DNA of 64,000 bases. Origin: Diphasiastrum complanatum (Eukaryota; Streptophyta; Lycopodiopsida; Lycopodiales; Lycopodiaceae). Shown here one piece after another: positions 19,631 to 32,454 of the stretch. The translations under genes and the position numbers were made by a program. Where the stretch lies: NCBI GenBank assembly GCA_029204225.1, contig MU832643.1, forward strand, positions 1-64,000, in the 5' to 3' direction. The number at the start of each line of letters is the position of its first letter. The stretch's first letter is position 1. The notes under the pieces are model-generated. The model was given only the letters and a program-made list of their open reading frames with translations. It was not told the DNA's origin and did no database searches.

Positions 19631-20144
19631 AGGTTTTTGGAGGTGTGTGTGGAGAGAAAGGAGAAAGATGACTTTCCAATTGATGTTTTGGTGGCTAGTT
19701 TGAGTTGATAATTATGGCACTACAATGCGAAATATAACCAAGAAATAACTTTGATTCATAGGTCCTTACATAATTTCTTTCATGTGTATTGTTTGGTTTT
19801 TTGAAAATGTTTCTAGCATTTATACTTTTTCAAATTAAGGTCATAGGTAGTTCAAAGTAGAGTTTTTCATTAAGGTCTCAATAGATATACTAACTATTGA
19901 TTGAAGAACCATGAATCCTACTTTTACATTAACTTATGCCACAACTTGTAATGTCAAAAATAGCTAGTTGTTATTAGTTATTGGATATGTTACCAAGTCT
20001 AATGTGCACATTGAACAATCAATTAGCAACACCAAGAAGCCAAGTATGATGCTAGACTAGAAATGGACTACAAGGACGAGGAAGCAGTGTAAGGCAAGAC
20101 ATGGCAGCATTGCATGCATCTCTTAAAATTAATACAAGAGGTTG

Positions 20145-20199
<55 letters not shown>

Positions 20200-21305
20200 C
20201 TCCAACAACATATTGTACCAACAAGTGTGCACTTGAACCTAGGTAGACTCATCTAGGATCGATGTTTGAAGCTTAACATGGAATGCTTATTTGTGAATTA
20301 CCAGATTGGAGTTGATGTTGAATGGGGCATTGGTACCAATGGTCCACTTTTCTCTTACTACAAAACTACTTGCAAAGTTCAAACCAATTAAAAAGAGTAA
20401 GGATAAGTTCTTAAATGTGATATACAAAGCTTGACATTAGAGGAATGTGTCCCAAAAGCTAAGTCATAATCTGATTCACAAATGACAATTATCAAAAGTT
20501 GCTTCTTAAATATCTTGTTGTATATATGGTATGCAAGAAGTTTTAATGTTGAGCCAAATGTGAAAAGCATAATACTGGAAACACTAGGAGCAACCACGAA
20601 GATGTCTTTCTCACACAACTATCACCTTATACAAAGATCAAAAAATTCAAGTAATCTCTATTAAACACTTCTCTCTCTATTATTTTTTAGTCGAAGACAC
20701 ACACTACTTTATGTTCTCTCATCACTTACGAGGATCCCATAAGTGTTGCCCTTATAACACATGAGATGTCCTTGATGCAAAAGCAGTAGGATTCTTAAGA
20801 AAATCACTTCTCTAGAAGAAGAACCCAAACAGAGTCAAGGTCAAATGATGAGGATACACCTATTCCTATGAGAGAGATGGCATATAGTACATCACCTCCT
20901 TGATATTAGAGCCTCCAGACATACAATGGGTGCTCACTTTGGAGATCACGTACTAGCCAAAGCGAAAGTCTGAGATATAATCGTCATCAACACTCCTCTA
21001 CCACATCAACTCTCTTTTTTGCTATGATTCCTGTGAGAGCTCACCTCACAATTTTTTCAGCCGTATCAGCTGAGAGCATATCTACATCATTGTCACACTT
21101 GATCCATATTGTAATGTATTTACATAAAGTTGCAATTTTCACTTTATATTAGTGTTAGACTTTATGTATTTCTACTTTTTGTTACTCGAAGACGTTCATA
21201 TGTTCCCTAGGTCTTATACACACTTGACATGTACTACTTCATCTTATATGGTAATGTATTTACATGGAGTTGCAATTTTCACTTCATATTAGTGTTAGAC
21301 TTATG

Positions 21306-21367
<62 letters not shown>

Positions 21368-21720
21368 ATTTACAAAGCCATAGTTTTTGCGACCGATTGC
21401 TTAAGCATGTAAATGTCTTGAAGAGAAATGTATGCTTTGTTGATAACGAATGAAAACTATCATTGACATTACCTTTGAGTTGTATAACTTTGATCATAAT
21501 TTTGAGGCAATATAACTTTGTTCTATTTCCAAATGAGCAATTGTGCATAAATAAAGATGCAAATAGACAATGAATAGGTTCCCCATAGAATCTTATAAAT
21601 GTCATTTGGGATAAACTTTATGGAATCTCAAGTGGTCCAAAAGTACAAGGGTGAAAAGAGAAACGAAAATTGCACAAATGTGAGGACGTGAGTAGGTGTA
21701 AATCAAGTTGCAAATAATAT
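19631..21720. other. Noncoding spacer with microsatellites
   Basis: No coding region is recognised. It contains (GT)n followed by (GA)n at 20147-20199 and (TC)n at 21308-21363. The phrase TGGAGTTGCAATTTTCACTT near 21266 and its relative near 21128 belong to a short direct repeat of about 120-bp spacing, in the text around GTAATGTATTTACAT. Confidence 0.4.
21308..21363. repeat. (TC)n microsatellite
   Basis: A perfect TC dinucleotide tract of about 28 units. Confidence 0.95.
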
Positions 21721-21734
21721 GGGTTCAATGAAGG

Positions 21735-21917
21735 TCCCAATTACAGTGTCTTGCATTGTCACTCAAGAATAACACAACAATACATAGATCCACACGCACA
21801 CAAAAGACAAGAACACCAAAAAAACCATCAACATAATTGTCTTAGCTAGAATTAAAGAGATTACACTAATAAAATGATTTACCTTGACTACTAGTCACGA
21901 TCCCTAAAATTCTCCCT
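21735..21917 (-). mobile_element. Copia-type LTR fragment, minus strand
   Basis: Reverse-complemented, it matches the LTR at 22333-22762 (TTTAGCTAAGA..., TTTTGTGTG..., GTTGTTGTGTTAT...TGAATGACAATGCAAGA). It is preceded on its own strand by a polypurine stretch (CAAGAGGGAGAATT) and remains of the same coding tail. It faces away from the next fragment. Confidence 0.55.
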
Positions 21918-22057
21918 CTTGATGACTAATCTCTTCTTCTTGACACCCATAGGTAGTCTAAAAAAATCAAATTTTCTTAAACCCCTTCATGAATATGTCA
22001 ACAACTAGCTCATTTGTCGAACAATAGATGAGGTCCACCTCTTTAGTGAAATACAAG

Positions 22058-22330
22058 GAGGATCAAGGTAACACGACTCCCATTTATTGTGATAAGCAAA
22101 GTTGCATACGCATTGCTAGGAACCCAATACTTCATGCTCATACCAAACATATCAAGATCCACTATCATTTCATATGAGAGAAAATTCAAGCTAAAGAGGT
22201 GGAACTCATTTATTGTTTGACAGACGAGCAAGTGGTCTACACACTCACAAAAGGGCTTAGCAAAATAAATTTGAAAATTTTTGACGACTTATGGGTGTCA
22301 AAGAGAATAGGTTACTTATCAAGGGGGAGA
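22058..22330 (+). pseudogene. Ty1/copia RNase H tail fragment
   Basis: The reading frame gives PIYCD...SCIRIARNPI, then HTKHIKIHYHFI, a stop, and EKIQAKEVELIYCLTDEQ and ...LTKGLS. This is the C-terminal RNase H segment of Ty1/copia polyproteins (KHIEIHYHFIRE motif and LTKGL/LTKALP motif). One in-frame stop is seen. A polypurine tract (AAGGGGGAGA) at 22321-22330 follows immediately, and then the LTR. Confidence 0.75.
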
Positions 22331-22332
22331 AT

Positions 22333-22762
22333 TGTAGGGATAATGACCATTCACTAATTAGATTGTCATGTATGTACATATAAACTTTGTTCATCGTTGT
22401 TTCCTATTTCTAACATTGACATTAACCTAGGAGCCTAATAACTAGTGATTAGGGCGAATCATTTTATTAGTGTAATCTCTTTCATTTTAGCTAAGATAGT
22501 TGTGGTGAGAGTTTTTTGGTGTTCTCCCCCTCTTTTGTGTGTGTGTAGCTCTGTCTGTTGTTGTGTTATCCCAGGATGCTTGAATGACAATGCAAGATGA
22601 GAGAATATACTAATAGAACGATTTGCCCTAACCACAAGCCAAAACAGCTATACTCAAGGTATTCCAGTTCTTCTCCTCTCTCTTGTGTGTGTGGATCTGT
22701 GTGTTGTTGTGTTATGCAAGAAAGCTTAAATGACAATGCAATACAATGTAACTAGGACCTCC
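22333..22762 (+). mobile_element. Copia-type LTR followed by primer-binding site
   Basis: It begins TGTAGGGATAATGACC directly after the polypurine tract. It ends just before TGGTATCAAAGC at 22766-22777, a close match to the initiator-Met tRNA primer-binding site of Ty1/copia elements. The LTR carries an internal duplication of its TTGTGTGTGTGGATCTGT... part, so it is longer than the minus-strand relative at 23810-24042. Polypurine tract, LTR and primer site in one row imply a tandem element array or a recombined junction. Confidence 0.65.
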
Positions 22763-22779
22763 CTTTGGTATCAAAGCTT

Positions 22780-23790
22780 GGGAAGAGCTGCAATTTGGGA
22801 TGAGAAAGTTTCTCAAAATAGTATACAGAGCTTTGTGCAAGATCAAATAGGGTTAGATTTGGACAACGATGGAGGAGATTATGGATTTTATCCATTCTAT
22901 GTCATTTTTGAAGCAAAATTGAAATGAAATCCAAAATTTTTAACCAAATTCAATGATACAAGTCACTACAAAGCCTAAATAGGCACAACTCAGACCCAAA
23001 CACAGTGTTGTAAAATTGACTCTAGTGCGACAAGTATGCCCCGAAAGATTGGAATGGGTGTCCTCCCAAAGTCCCAGAGCGAGTTTAGAAAGTCTAAGAT
23101 TGAGCCTCCGACGTGTGATGAGCTTTTCAAGTAGTCACAAGTCATGAGCTAGCACTAGAGCTAGACAGCTCTTGGGAACCATCTCCAATAGCTGAGCTGA
23201 ATTTGGCAGCCTAGACAGCTCCCGGTACCCATGTTCAGGAGCCAGGCTGATTTTGCTAGGTTTAAATGTTAGAAAATAAAATTAGACCAAAAGCCGGTTG
23301 TTCCAAACAACACTATGTTTCAGGACACAATGGGGCATGAAATTACAAAAGAACTATAAGGGGAGACAGGCATATAGAAACTTGGGCAAATCAACCGGCC
23401 TCAGAGATCCAGTTGCCAGGTCTTAGCTCCCCTTACCGGCACAAGCCCATGCCTAGTGGTTGGTTCGATGACAACTATGCCTTTGGGACTTACACAAATG
23501 GCTTGTCTTTGCCTTTGTTACCTTTGGAATGGCTCTGAAGTTGACTTTTCGATTCGTATTTCTTAAGTGAGGAATGGTCAGACTTGTTACCTTTTCAAAA
23601 TTGGCTTTTAGGCAAAGTTGTGTTGGATGACGTTAGACTTAAGTGCATCTTGGGAAAACTGCTGAAGTGCCAGCACCCTCCAAGATGCTGACACTACACA
23701 ATCTCAAATACGAAGAAGTTATTTCAATTTTTGGAGGTAGCTTCAGAAAAACAGCTTGAAAATGATCAAGTCTCCATGAAAAAATTTGTA
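22780..23790. other. Internal or spacer DNA between opposed LTRs
   Basis: No coding region is recognised. Degenerate reading frames only, possibly decayed leader or gag sequence of the copia element. Confidence 0.3.
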
Positions 23791-23795
23791 TAAAC

Positions 23796-24042
23796 GCTCT
23801 AATACCAACTGAAGCTCCAAGTTACAAAGTCTTCCATTGTCATTCAAGTATCCCGACATAACACAACAACAGAGATACACACAAACACGAGAGGAGAGGA
23901 GAACACCAGAAAACTCTCAGCACAACTATCATAGCTAAAAGAAAGATTTGCCCTTATCACTATCCATTAGGCTCCTAGGCTAATGGCCTTAATAAGCAAA
24001 TAATAAACAATTAGAGACAACCTAATTAGTCATTATCCTGCA
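23796..24042 (-). mobile_element. Copia-type LTR and primer-binding site, minus strand
   Basis: Reverse-complemented it runs from TGCAGGATAATGACTAATTAGG through the same TTGTTGTGTTATG and TGAATGACAATG landmarks. It ends before TTGGTATTAGAGCG, the primer-site equivalent (23796-23808). It is the mirror-image partner of the plus-strand LTR at 22333. Confidence 0.6.
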
Positions 24043-25249
24043 GTCGAAACATAGCATTTTTTTATGATAGTTTCATCAAATCATGATAGATCACGACGAG
24101 CAACCGAAAAATGATTCCTTATTCAAACCAATCCATCTAATTTAAATGGCAAAAAATTTGATAAGGGGTTCTGAACAACAGGCCTGAGACTAGTTAGTTT
24201 GCATTGCCTTTTATAGTCAATACAATGTTACATCTATACTTAATCCCGACAACTTATCATTGCTACTTGAGAAGCTTGTGTAGATATCCATAGCTAAAGT
24301 AACAGGCTAATCTAATATAATATTATAAATGGCCATGCAAACGTACATGCAAATTGAGATATTACACAAGTTTTTAAATATTAAAGTAGCCCGTTACTTA
24401 GCTATGTATATTTACATAAGCTTCTCAAGTAGCAATGATAAGGAGTCAGAACAAAGTATAGATGTAACACTATATTGAATTATCACTAACAACTCGAAAG
24501 TCAAAATTTTTGTAGAAGTATCTTAAAACCTATACCAACTAAAGATGCTTCTTGTACAATTACAAAAAAAAAGGGTAGCCAATTACTTTTCTTGTGCACA
24601 TTTACACAAGCTAGTCAAGTTGTCTTCCTTATTATTGGGTAGCATTACAATTAGTAAGTATTCAGTATTTAACTGGCAACATGTTGTATGATATTGGCCA
24701 ATAGAATTTTACGACTTTTGTAGATATACCCTAAATTCTGACCCCCATGGCACATTCACAAAAGTTTCAGGCCTTTAAAGTCGCTAGTTTTTTTGACAAT
24801 GTACATTTACACAAGTTGTTCAACTTGTGTAACCTCGTTATATTTAAGTAGTAAATATTGAGTACAAAAATAAGAATACATCATAATTGTTCCTTGTGTT
24901 GTCAAACATTTGTCATATAAAGATTTTCTTTCTTTAACAAGCTTATTCTTTTCAATTAGCAAGTGAACGCCAAATTTGAATGGGTTGGAAAAGTGATTCC
25001 AACAATTTAAAATTGGCGATTCCAAATGGCTAGAAAACACCATTTTATGCCCATCCTCTTTCATGGTTTCTCTGTTTTATTTACTCTCGCCACATCCTCA
25101 TTCTCAATTTGGTTGTATCTTTCAAAACTTTCATTTCCATTCAATATGTGCGTAATTGTTTGCACATCGGCGTACTAATTGTGTTGATAATTGTGTTGAC
25201 TATAGCTAAAGTGATGTTTTGCTAACATTGGAAGGCTCCTAGAATGTAG

Positions 25250-25299
<50 letters not shown>

Positions 25300-25576
25300 C
25301 AACACCACATGTCAAGGGCTACTAATAGAGGTAGCCTTTTAATAGGCCATAGGAGTCACATGGAGGAGGCAAGCTACCTCCAAAAGCTGATGTGGCATGC
25401 ACATGGCACCTTTTGGCTACCTTTGGAGACTGCATGCAGCCTTCAAAGGTTTGACTTTTCAAACCTCCTACCTCCAATGTACGGATAAGCCTGCCTCCAA
25501 CGGCAAAAAAAATATAGGAAAAGTATATTCATGTTGTTGGTCTCTTTCTCTCTCTCTCTCTCTCCTACTTACAAGG
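24043..25576. other. Noncoding AT-rich spacer
   Basis: No ORF is supported. It holds a (CT)n tract at 25254-25297. A region of imperfect inverted repeats lies at 25330-25450, built from AGGTAGC/GCTACCTCC and AAAAGCTGATGTGGCATGCACATGG-like words, possibly a MITE remnant. Any missing 3' exons of the MBD gene would be expected here or further left, but none was recognised. Confidence 0.35.
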
Positions 25577-25691
25577 TCAAGACCCAAAAAAAATCCCAAC
25601 ATCTTTTAAGTTGTGAATCATGGTAACCATTTTTCCTTTTCGAAAAAAGAAAGAATGAGAGAAGAAAGAAAGAAAGAACAAGAGGAGGTAC

Positions 25692-26827
25692 CTCTCATAG
25701 TTGTAAAACTCAAGGCAATCTGGCTCATTCGACTTTCTAAAGCCCACGGTAACCTCCCAACCCTTCGAAAATCCTCTTGCAACCAAAGTATTCTTCTCCA
25801 TATGCCTTGATACCCATGCATCCTCCGCCTTCAACAGAGATACTTCCCCATTTACCTTCCCTACCCCACACATCGAACCCAACTCCATCATTTCACTCTT
25901 AAAACTCCCCAGATTTTCCCCCACCATGGTCATTTCTGAAGCATTTCCCAGGTCCTCCAAACCTTGAGAAGGTGAAAACTGGCTTTGATGAGAACTTGAC
26001 ACTTGTTGTGAATCAGCCACCCCTTTGCTCTCAATGCTTTGCAAAGCATAATGACCCCCTTGCTTCTTGTACAGGGACCGATTTCTGGCACCGTCTTTCA
26101 TTCTCATCCTTTTTGGAAGCGGTTGCGGAGCGGCACCTTCTGACCACCCTGTAGCTTGAGGCGCTCTATCTTCATTCTGCTTCCTAGGCTCCCGCAGCGC
26201 ATCAGCATCTGTATCTGCTCTGTCACTGCCACTATGAGAGCTGACCGCATGTGGGTTCCAATCAGAAGTGGCACTATTAAGATCTCCATTTGAGATCCGA
26301 CTATCAACTGCTACGGATTTGCTTGATATTTCCTTCATGTTGGTGCTTTGAGGGCTTTTGCTTCCGTTGCTCACCAACGTTTTCCGATCCTCTGCCACAA
26401 CCAGATCACCAGTCGACCGTCCAGATTTACTGCCCTTGGTCGTCAACCCAGCCGTTTGACTTTCTTTTAGATCTGCTCTTAAGGCAGCTTGCGCCTTCTT
26501 GCTTACTGAGGGCAAAAGTTTTGATTGCTTTTGATTTGGAATCTGCAGTCGAACTGCAGCCTGATAAGCGGAAGTTGAAGAGTTTGGCTCTGCTCTAGGT
26601 CTAATTCGCGGTCTACGTCTGTATGTCTGCTTCCGGCTTGCCACGCTTGTATTAAAAATATTTTTGTCGAGTGTTGGAATGATCAGATTTGGAAACCAGG
26701 CATCCGGAAAATGTCCCGACAACTCTGCCGCAAGCAACAGCTCGTCCTGACAAAAGTCACGTAAGTCTAGTACTGGGATCTTCAAAATATCAATGGGAGT
26801 TTTATCCTCATCTCCATTAGAACCCAT
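25692..26827 (-). CDS. Methyl-CpG-binding-domain protein, MBD8-like, first coding exon only
   Basis: The exon starts at ATG 26827 (MGSNGDEDKTPIDILKIPVL). An upstream in-frame ATG at 26845 is less likely, because TTGTGTGTTGCAG just before the MGS codon looks like a splice acceptor of a 5'-UTR intron. The N-terminus (IPVLDLRDF...LDKNIFNTSVASRKQTYRRR) resembles the conserved N-terminal block of plant MBD8-type proteins as I recall it. A long Ser/Lys-rich low-complexity middle follows. The exon then ends inside a sequence like the start of an MBD (GFSKGWEVTVGFRKSNEPD...FYNYER) at a donor GAGAG/GTACCT (25692/25691). The second half of the domain is not found on this strand in the window. The gene may continue through a long TE-filled intron or be truncated. 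Family assignment is moderate; the exon itself looks intact and unbroken over 378 codons. Confidence 0.55.
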
Positions 26828-26845
26828 CCGCGCTGCAACACACAA

Positions 26846-27692
26846 GAGGGTTAAGGTTGAATCTCTTCCTCTCTTTGGATAATAATTTTAGAGCAGGGGA
26901 ATGTAGGTTTCTGTACTGTTACAGCAGCAGGTACAAAAGTGCACTGAGAAAGACTTACTGGAACCTCTATTGTCGCCGTTCACAAACAAATAACATTTCT
27001 GTTATTCAGACGTTGTTCCCCCTAGCATCGAGCCTAGAATAAGAGCTCTCATCGCGTTGAAGTTGTTCGAAATGAGCTTTTTACGATCTGATAAAATGGA
27101 AGGATAAATAAGACGGATCAAAGGGGGCAACAACAGCCATTTGGAAAGATATCAAGACGTAAGCCATGAACCATTCCAAGTATGTTTTGAATCAGAGAAA
27201 CGCATTCATTTACACATTCAATTCAGATTTTATATTACAGTGAGATCCATGTAAGTCTACGTTGGAGACAACTAAACAGAATCAAGCATGAGAACTACAA
27301 GCACAGACGCCCTCGTCTCTGTCAGTTCACTAAACGAACACGAAAATTCACATTCCACTCACTGCAGAAATTAGGTCTGATTTTGGTACTTGATGCAGCG
27401 TTTGCCTGACAATGAGAAAACCAACACACCCACAGGCACAGCCCATCTGACACTGTCACTGCTAAATCTATGCACGCAAGCATTTATTTGCTTCAGATCA
27501 ACCATTGCCATCGACAAAGCCCAATCATATTCTACAGCTTCCCCTAAAACGCTTTTATTTCACAGAGATCAAACCCACAAATCGCAAGGGCGATGATAGG
27601 GTGGAATAGCTATGACTATCGTAGCTCTCCCTTCCCTTTCCTGCCTTTTACTGTACTTGTTCGATTGCTTCTTCTCTTTCTCGGCTTCTCCT

Positions 27693-27723
<31 letters not shown>

Positions 27724-27800
27724 TTTTTTTTTTTTCCCTTTTGGAGCAAAATGAATGAAGAGAGCAAGTTGGCCTGCCAATCAAGCCAATGAGGGTAAGA
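26846..27800 (-). promoter_or_regulatory. Upstream region of the MBD-like gene with CTT/GAA tract
   Basis: It likely holds the 5' untranslated exon and promoter of the minus-strand gene. A GAA repeat on the sense strand (CTT repeat at about 27689-27721) is the kind of tract common in plant 5' leaders. No start site is claimed. Confidence 0.4.
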
Positions 27801-30800
27801 GGTGACCTACTTCCAGGTCAACATTGCAAATTGACGTGTAAAGCGCCCGTCTTAGCCACCCACGCACTGGTTTGGGCCCGGAGCTTGCTCAGTCACTCGT
27901 TTTTTTTATTAAATTTTTGGTGACCTGGTGTTCCAGGTAGCCAAAACTATATCCCATAAGCCATTCATTTTTGTTGAGGGACGTAAGTGCAAATTGGCTC
28001 ACTACCTTGAGTGAGCGTGGGAGTATGTTTGAGGGTGCCGAATATTGACGTTGGTGCCCGGGAACAAGATGCCTCCTAGTGCTGCTTGAGAGCACACGTT
28101 GGTGTCCGGGTATCCAGGGGTGCCCTTCGGAGCGGGCACTTGTGCTCAAAAAAAATTTCTCAGTCACATAGCCCCTCGAGGAGGGCTCAAGCAATGGCGC
28201 CACATGGCACAATTCTATTGCATCAGGCTAAAAGACATGCACATATCAAAATGTGCCTTAGAGCTCCATCGCACCCGGTTGGCCCTCAAAGGTATTGCAT
28301 GGGTGTTTGGCCCCAACACACTGCCAACGCACCATGTAGCACGGGCAGGGCCAGCAAATGCCCATCAAAAAATCTGATTATGCGCAAGTTTAACCACTCA
28401 AGCACAAGCATCGACATTTTTTGGAGGTTTTCAACCTTCAAGTGTGCACCAGATTTTTGGTGGGCCTGTAAATTCACCCACTCATGCACACACACACTTT
28501 AAGAGGGCTCTCATTAGGGAGTGTGCTGCATGCGCTCCCTGCACCATGTCAAGGAGTGCAATGGTGCAATCCTCCTTGAAAAAAAAATTGTTGTGTTCTC
28601 AGCCGCGGGTGCTCTCCATGACATGGTGCAGGGAACGCATGCGGTGCACTTCCTAAGTAGCCGCCTTTAAGAGTATTAGTAGTATTTTAATATACATTTA
28701 AAATTTGTAACAAATGCAAAATACTTAATGACATATAAAAACATGTGTCAATCACACAAACTTGGGCATAAATTTTGGACAGGTTTTTATGAATTAAAAA
28801 TTAACTTTTTAAATTTTTTCTTTTAAAAACTTGGTTGTAATTGAGTTGGGGCCAAAGCTAGGTAGTACCTACAAGATGCATGGGCTTGCAAAGTGGGGGC
28901 GTCTATGTATTACGGAATAAAAAGAAACACTTTGATGCATTTATTAATAGGAAACTAATAGAAACATTGATAACAAATAAATATAAGTCCTTCATAATAA
29001 GTTTAAATGAACCATGTACTACAATTAAGTCCTACAACCAAGATCAAATCTGGATCCTATTATTAACAAGAAGAAAAAAACTATGTTATTGCCATTGGAA
29101 GTTCGCCAATTGACTGCAAAAGATCGAAATAGTGGACCGGTGGCAAGTCAACTGATAAAGGGAGCTGAGAAAAAGCCCTTTATAAGATTGACAAGGCTTA
29201 AGCCTATTGCAAAGCGGTGAAAATTTGTTGTCGAAAAAAAGTCATGAACATTGAAGCAAGAATACCCTTACACTTTGCCACTCCATGAGCACACATGCAA
29301 AAAAATTCATCAAAATGTCAATGAAGGGTGCCATATGTCTCAATTGCCAGAGGAATGAATCCATCAATAGGGTGCCTGTTAGAATAGCTTATTTCCTTTT
29401 CTTGAGCAGCAACCATATTGTTGCTTCTCCCGACTTGAAGGTTGAGTGAGACAACAAATCAACATGATTCGGGTCTTCTAGTGACCTTCCATACCAATAA
29501 AACGATTGTAAAATTATAGCAAGGCTGTTAGGCTAAGCCCTATTTAAATGGCCTTTGAACTAAGTGTAAAGGTCATTGAAAGTACCTTTCACAAGTGTAA
29601 AGGATTGTCTTGGCATTTTATATCATAATTGAAAATATTTTTATGGCCCATTGCTTTTGACTTTTTACGACGTGTAATGCGCTACTCCAAATTTTCTATG
29701 GACATTTTATGAGCTGTAGACTGCTTTTGAGAAGTTTTATGGACTTCAAAATTTCGTAATGTGTCCCATGTTGCTTTGACAAATGATGATCTACTCTACA
29801 TTTTATTTTACAGTCCTTTTACATGAAACAACTCACGCACAAAGTTTTTAGATAATCTAATCCAACTTCAAACACACAAAGTGAAATGCCAACACGATCC
29901 TTTACGATGATATATCATGGAAGATAGAAAATATATATCGACCACTATCTTTCTTGAAAACGACTTTGGAGGTTGCCCGAATAAGGCCCGTAAATGCCCA
30001 AGCAATAAATTTGTGCTTTAGACTAGCAAAAATCCAAAGCAAGGGCCTTTACGCTTTTTGACGGGATTGAGCTAAATGTTTGACAACTAGAGGAACTTAA
30101 TTTGTTACACACTCTTGCTCACGCTTCTCAAATGGGGTGAAGGGGACACATGTTTAGGCATGCATCTCATTTTGCCATAGAAGCCAAGGTTATTGACTAT
30201 TATATTTCTTGAATGAGGAATATATCCTAAGTTATTGACTAAATCCCAGTGAGCTCATATTGGATGATAGAGTCTAACTAATATTAAGGATAAGCACTGA
30301 ATTCAGTTGGAATTTAGCAGAACTTTGTAATATCTAGATGTTGTTCTAGGTGATTGTATAAAGTTTATATTGTTAAAGATAGATGTTATAATGGTCTTTA
30401 ATTACTTGGTTGTTGTAGAATTTGGAACTCATAATCTGGTTAAGAATCGGGTTGAACGAATATTCTTGGAATCTAGTAATTTTCCTTGTGGAAAAGATTT
30501 CAGAATGTTTCTTACATTTCCTAAATGTTATGTTGTGCATATACTCTAGAATTTTTTAATGATTAAATATGGTTTTGGAATCCTATAAATTATGATCGAC
30601 GAATCATAAGATTCTAAATATTTATGATTGACAGATCATAGATTGATACTTAAAGGTCATTAAAAGAATATAAGGAAATGTGAGGATTCTTAAGATAATG
30701 AGTAATTCTTTATCAATTGGGAGAGTCAAGGATTTAGATCTGTTATTTGAACTCTAAATTTCTTTACTCCAGTGCATATTTGTGATTATGTACATCTCAC

Positions 30801-31500
30801 GGGCATTTTCATTAAGTAATTGCTTACTTATGAGAAATTTGCTTACCTTTACAGATTGTAGTCAAGGAATGTTTGTGTACTGTTTCCAACCTAAATCTCT
30901 AGTTAATTAGGAGACAGACAAATCTATTAAGATTGAATGGTTGCTATTTCCTTGCATATGTTGCTAGGAATAGAGCGCTTAACTCAAGAGAGTATCTGGG
31001 GTACTCAGGATTGAGTTGAAGTCATTTTTATCTTGATGGATCTCCTAGAGATTTTTGTAGGATGAATGGTTGTACCTTAGTTTTTTTTTTTTAAATTCTA
31101 AGTGTATTGGTACCAAGAAGCATTTATGACAGGTCTACAAGTAATTGTGGATAATCTTGGACTATAATTGTTTGGATCTTTATCTTGAACATCGATTTCC
31201 ATGGAAAGGTGACATTTCACCCAGAGATTCATGTAAATTGAGGTTACATGAAGGTAACATTATTAGATTGGAGAGAATCAGGCCCAATAGGAAAATTTAT
31301 CTCTTAGTGTACTTCTAAGGTCGATATAGTACTTCAGTGAAGAGATAGCTAATTCGAGAATTATTCCATCTCTAAGTACTTATTTGATATTGAAGTCAGA
31401 CTAAGGAATGATTTTCAAGGTAAATGTGAAAGTTAAAAGATCGATTTGTTAGCTTTTGAACTTGATCTTCATGAGTGGTCGACTACTCACATCCAATTTA
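27801..31500. other. Unassigned intergenic DNA
   Basis: 27840-28670 is GC-richer with many short ORFs on both strands (words such as CACATGGCAC, TGCCCTTCGGAGCGGGCAC) but no recognised domain. It could be a decayed repeat. 28671-31500 is AT-rich with no coding sequence seen. Confidence 0.35.
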
Positions 31501-32454
31501 TCATGTAAACTTAGTTTATAATGACACTCTTGGCATGCTTATGATTGGGTGAGGGCTGTTTGCCAAAAGTTATGCCTATGGTTGCAAGGGCGGCCTCTGT
31601 CACACGCACCTTATGGATAGCAGTCTGGTAGGTGATGTAGAACTTAGACTTGGCCTCGGTCCATGTGCTAAAGGCCAAGTAGTGTAGAAAGTTTGGAAAG
31701 TTTTCATCGTTGGAAATTTTTGCAAGAGCTCTACTAGCACAAGTGAGAAATGAGATCAAATTCTGCTCTTTTATAGGCTGATTTGGAGGGTCCATTAGAC
31801 AATGTACTAGTTTGGCTGCTCAATTTTGGACAGAAATTTGCAAGCATGTTCAGTATTGTGGAAATAGGTTGTAAAAATCTCAGCGAAGGTTTTTGAAAGA
31901 CTGAACTAGTCCGACGAAGGTTTTCCAAATATGACGAAGGTTCGTCCTTCGCCTAAGGACATCATTCGCCTAGGTACTGTAATAAATGCAAATTTTGAAG
32001 ATCTATTCTGAATCCATCTGGCATGTCGGCGAAGGTTCATAATGATGTTTTGATGCTCGGCGAAGGTTCCCAAAATGGCATATTGCTGAACATTTGCCTT
32101 GAACATTCGCCTAACTACAAATTAGGTAATAACTGTAGAAAATAACCTTCGCCCATTTCAGTATAGGTATATCTGAGGTGGATGTGTGGTCTAAAAACTC
32201 GGCAAAAGTTTTTAAGACTATTTGTGCAAAATATGACCCAATAAGTGATTTTCTAAGTCATTTTTCATCAAAAATTATTTTTTAAAAATACTTTCCTTCC
32301 ACTTTTTCTACTTTGATGACTTTTTTGACTTTTGCTCATCATTCTCTTTTTTTTTCTCTTTTTTTGTCTTTTTCAAAAGAAAAAAAAAAATTTCTCAAGT
32401 CATAAATACAATGAAATTGTAAAACAATAAAAATAAAACTGATAAGGTGTTGGA
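31501..32454. other. Unassigned DNA with repeated GCGAAGGTT words
   Basis: Between 31880 and 32160 the word GCGAAGGTT or its complement AACCTTCGC, and the related TTCGCCTA, occur about eight times. A short minus-strand ORF at 31511-31795 (94 residues) is not recognised. The stretch lies downstream of the minus-strand gypsy integrase end and may be its 3' untranslated or LTR sequence. Confidence 0.35.

Noticed and set aside
28086-28502. A 138-codon plus-strand ORF with Cys and His residues
   Set aside because: No spacing that fits a zinc finger, overlapping ORFs in other frames, and no family resemblance.
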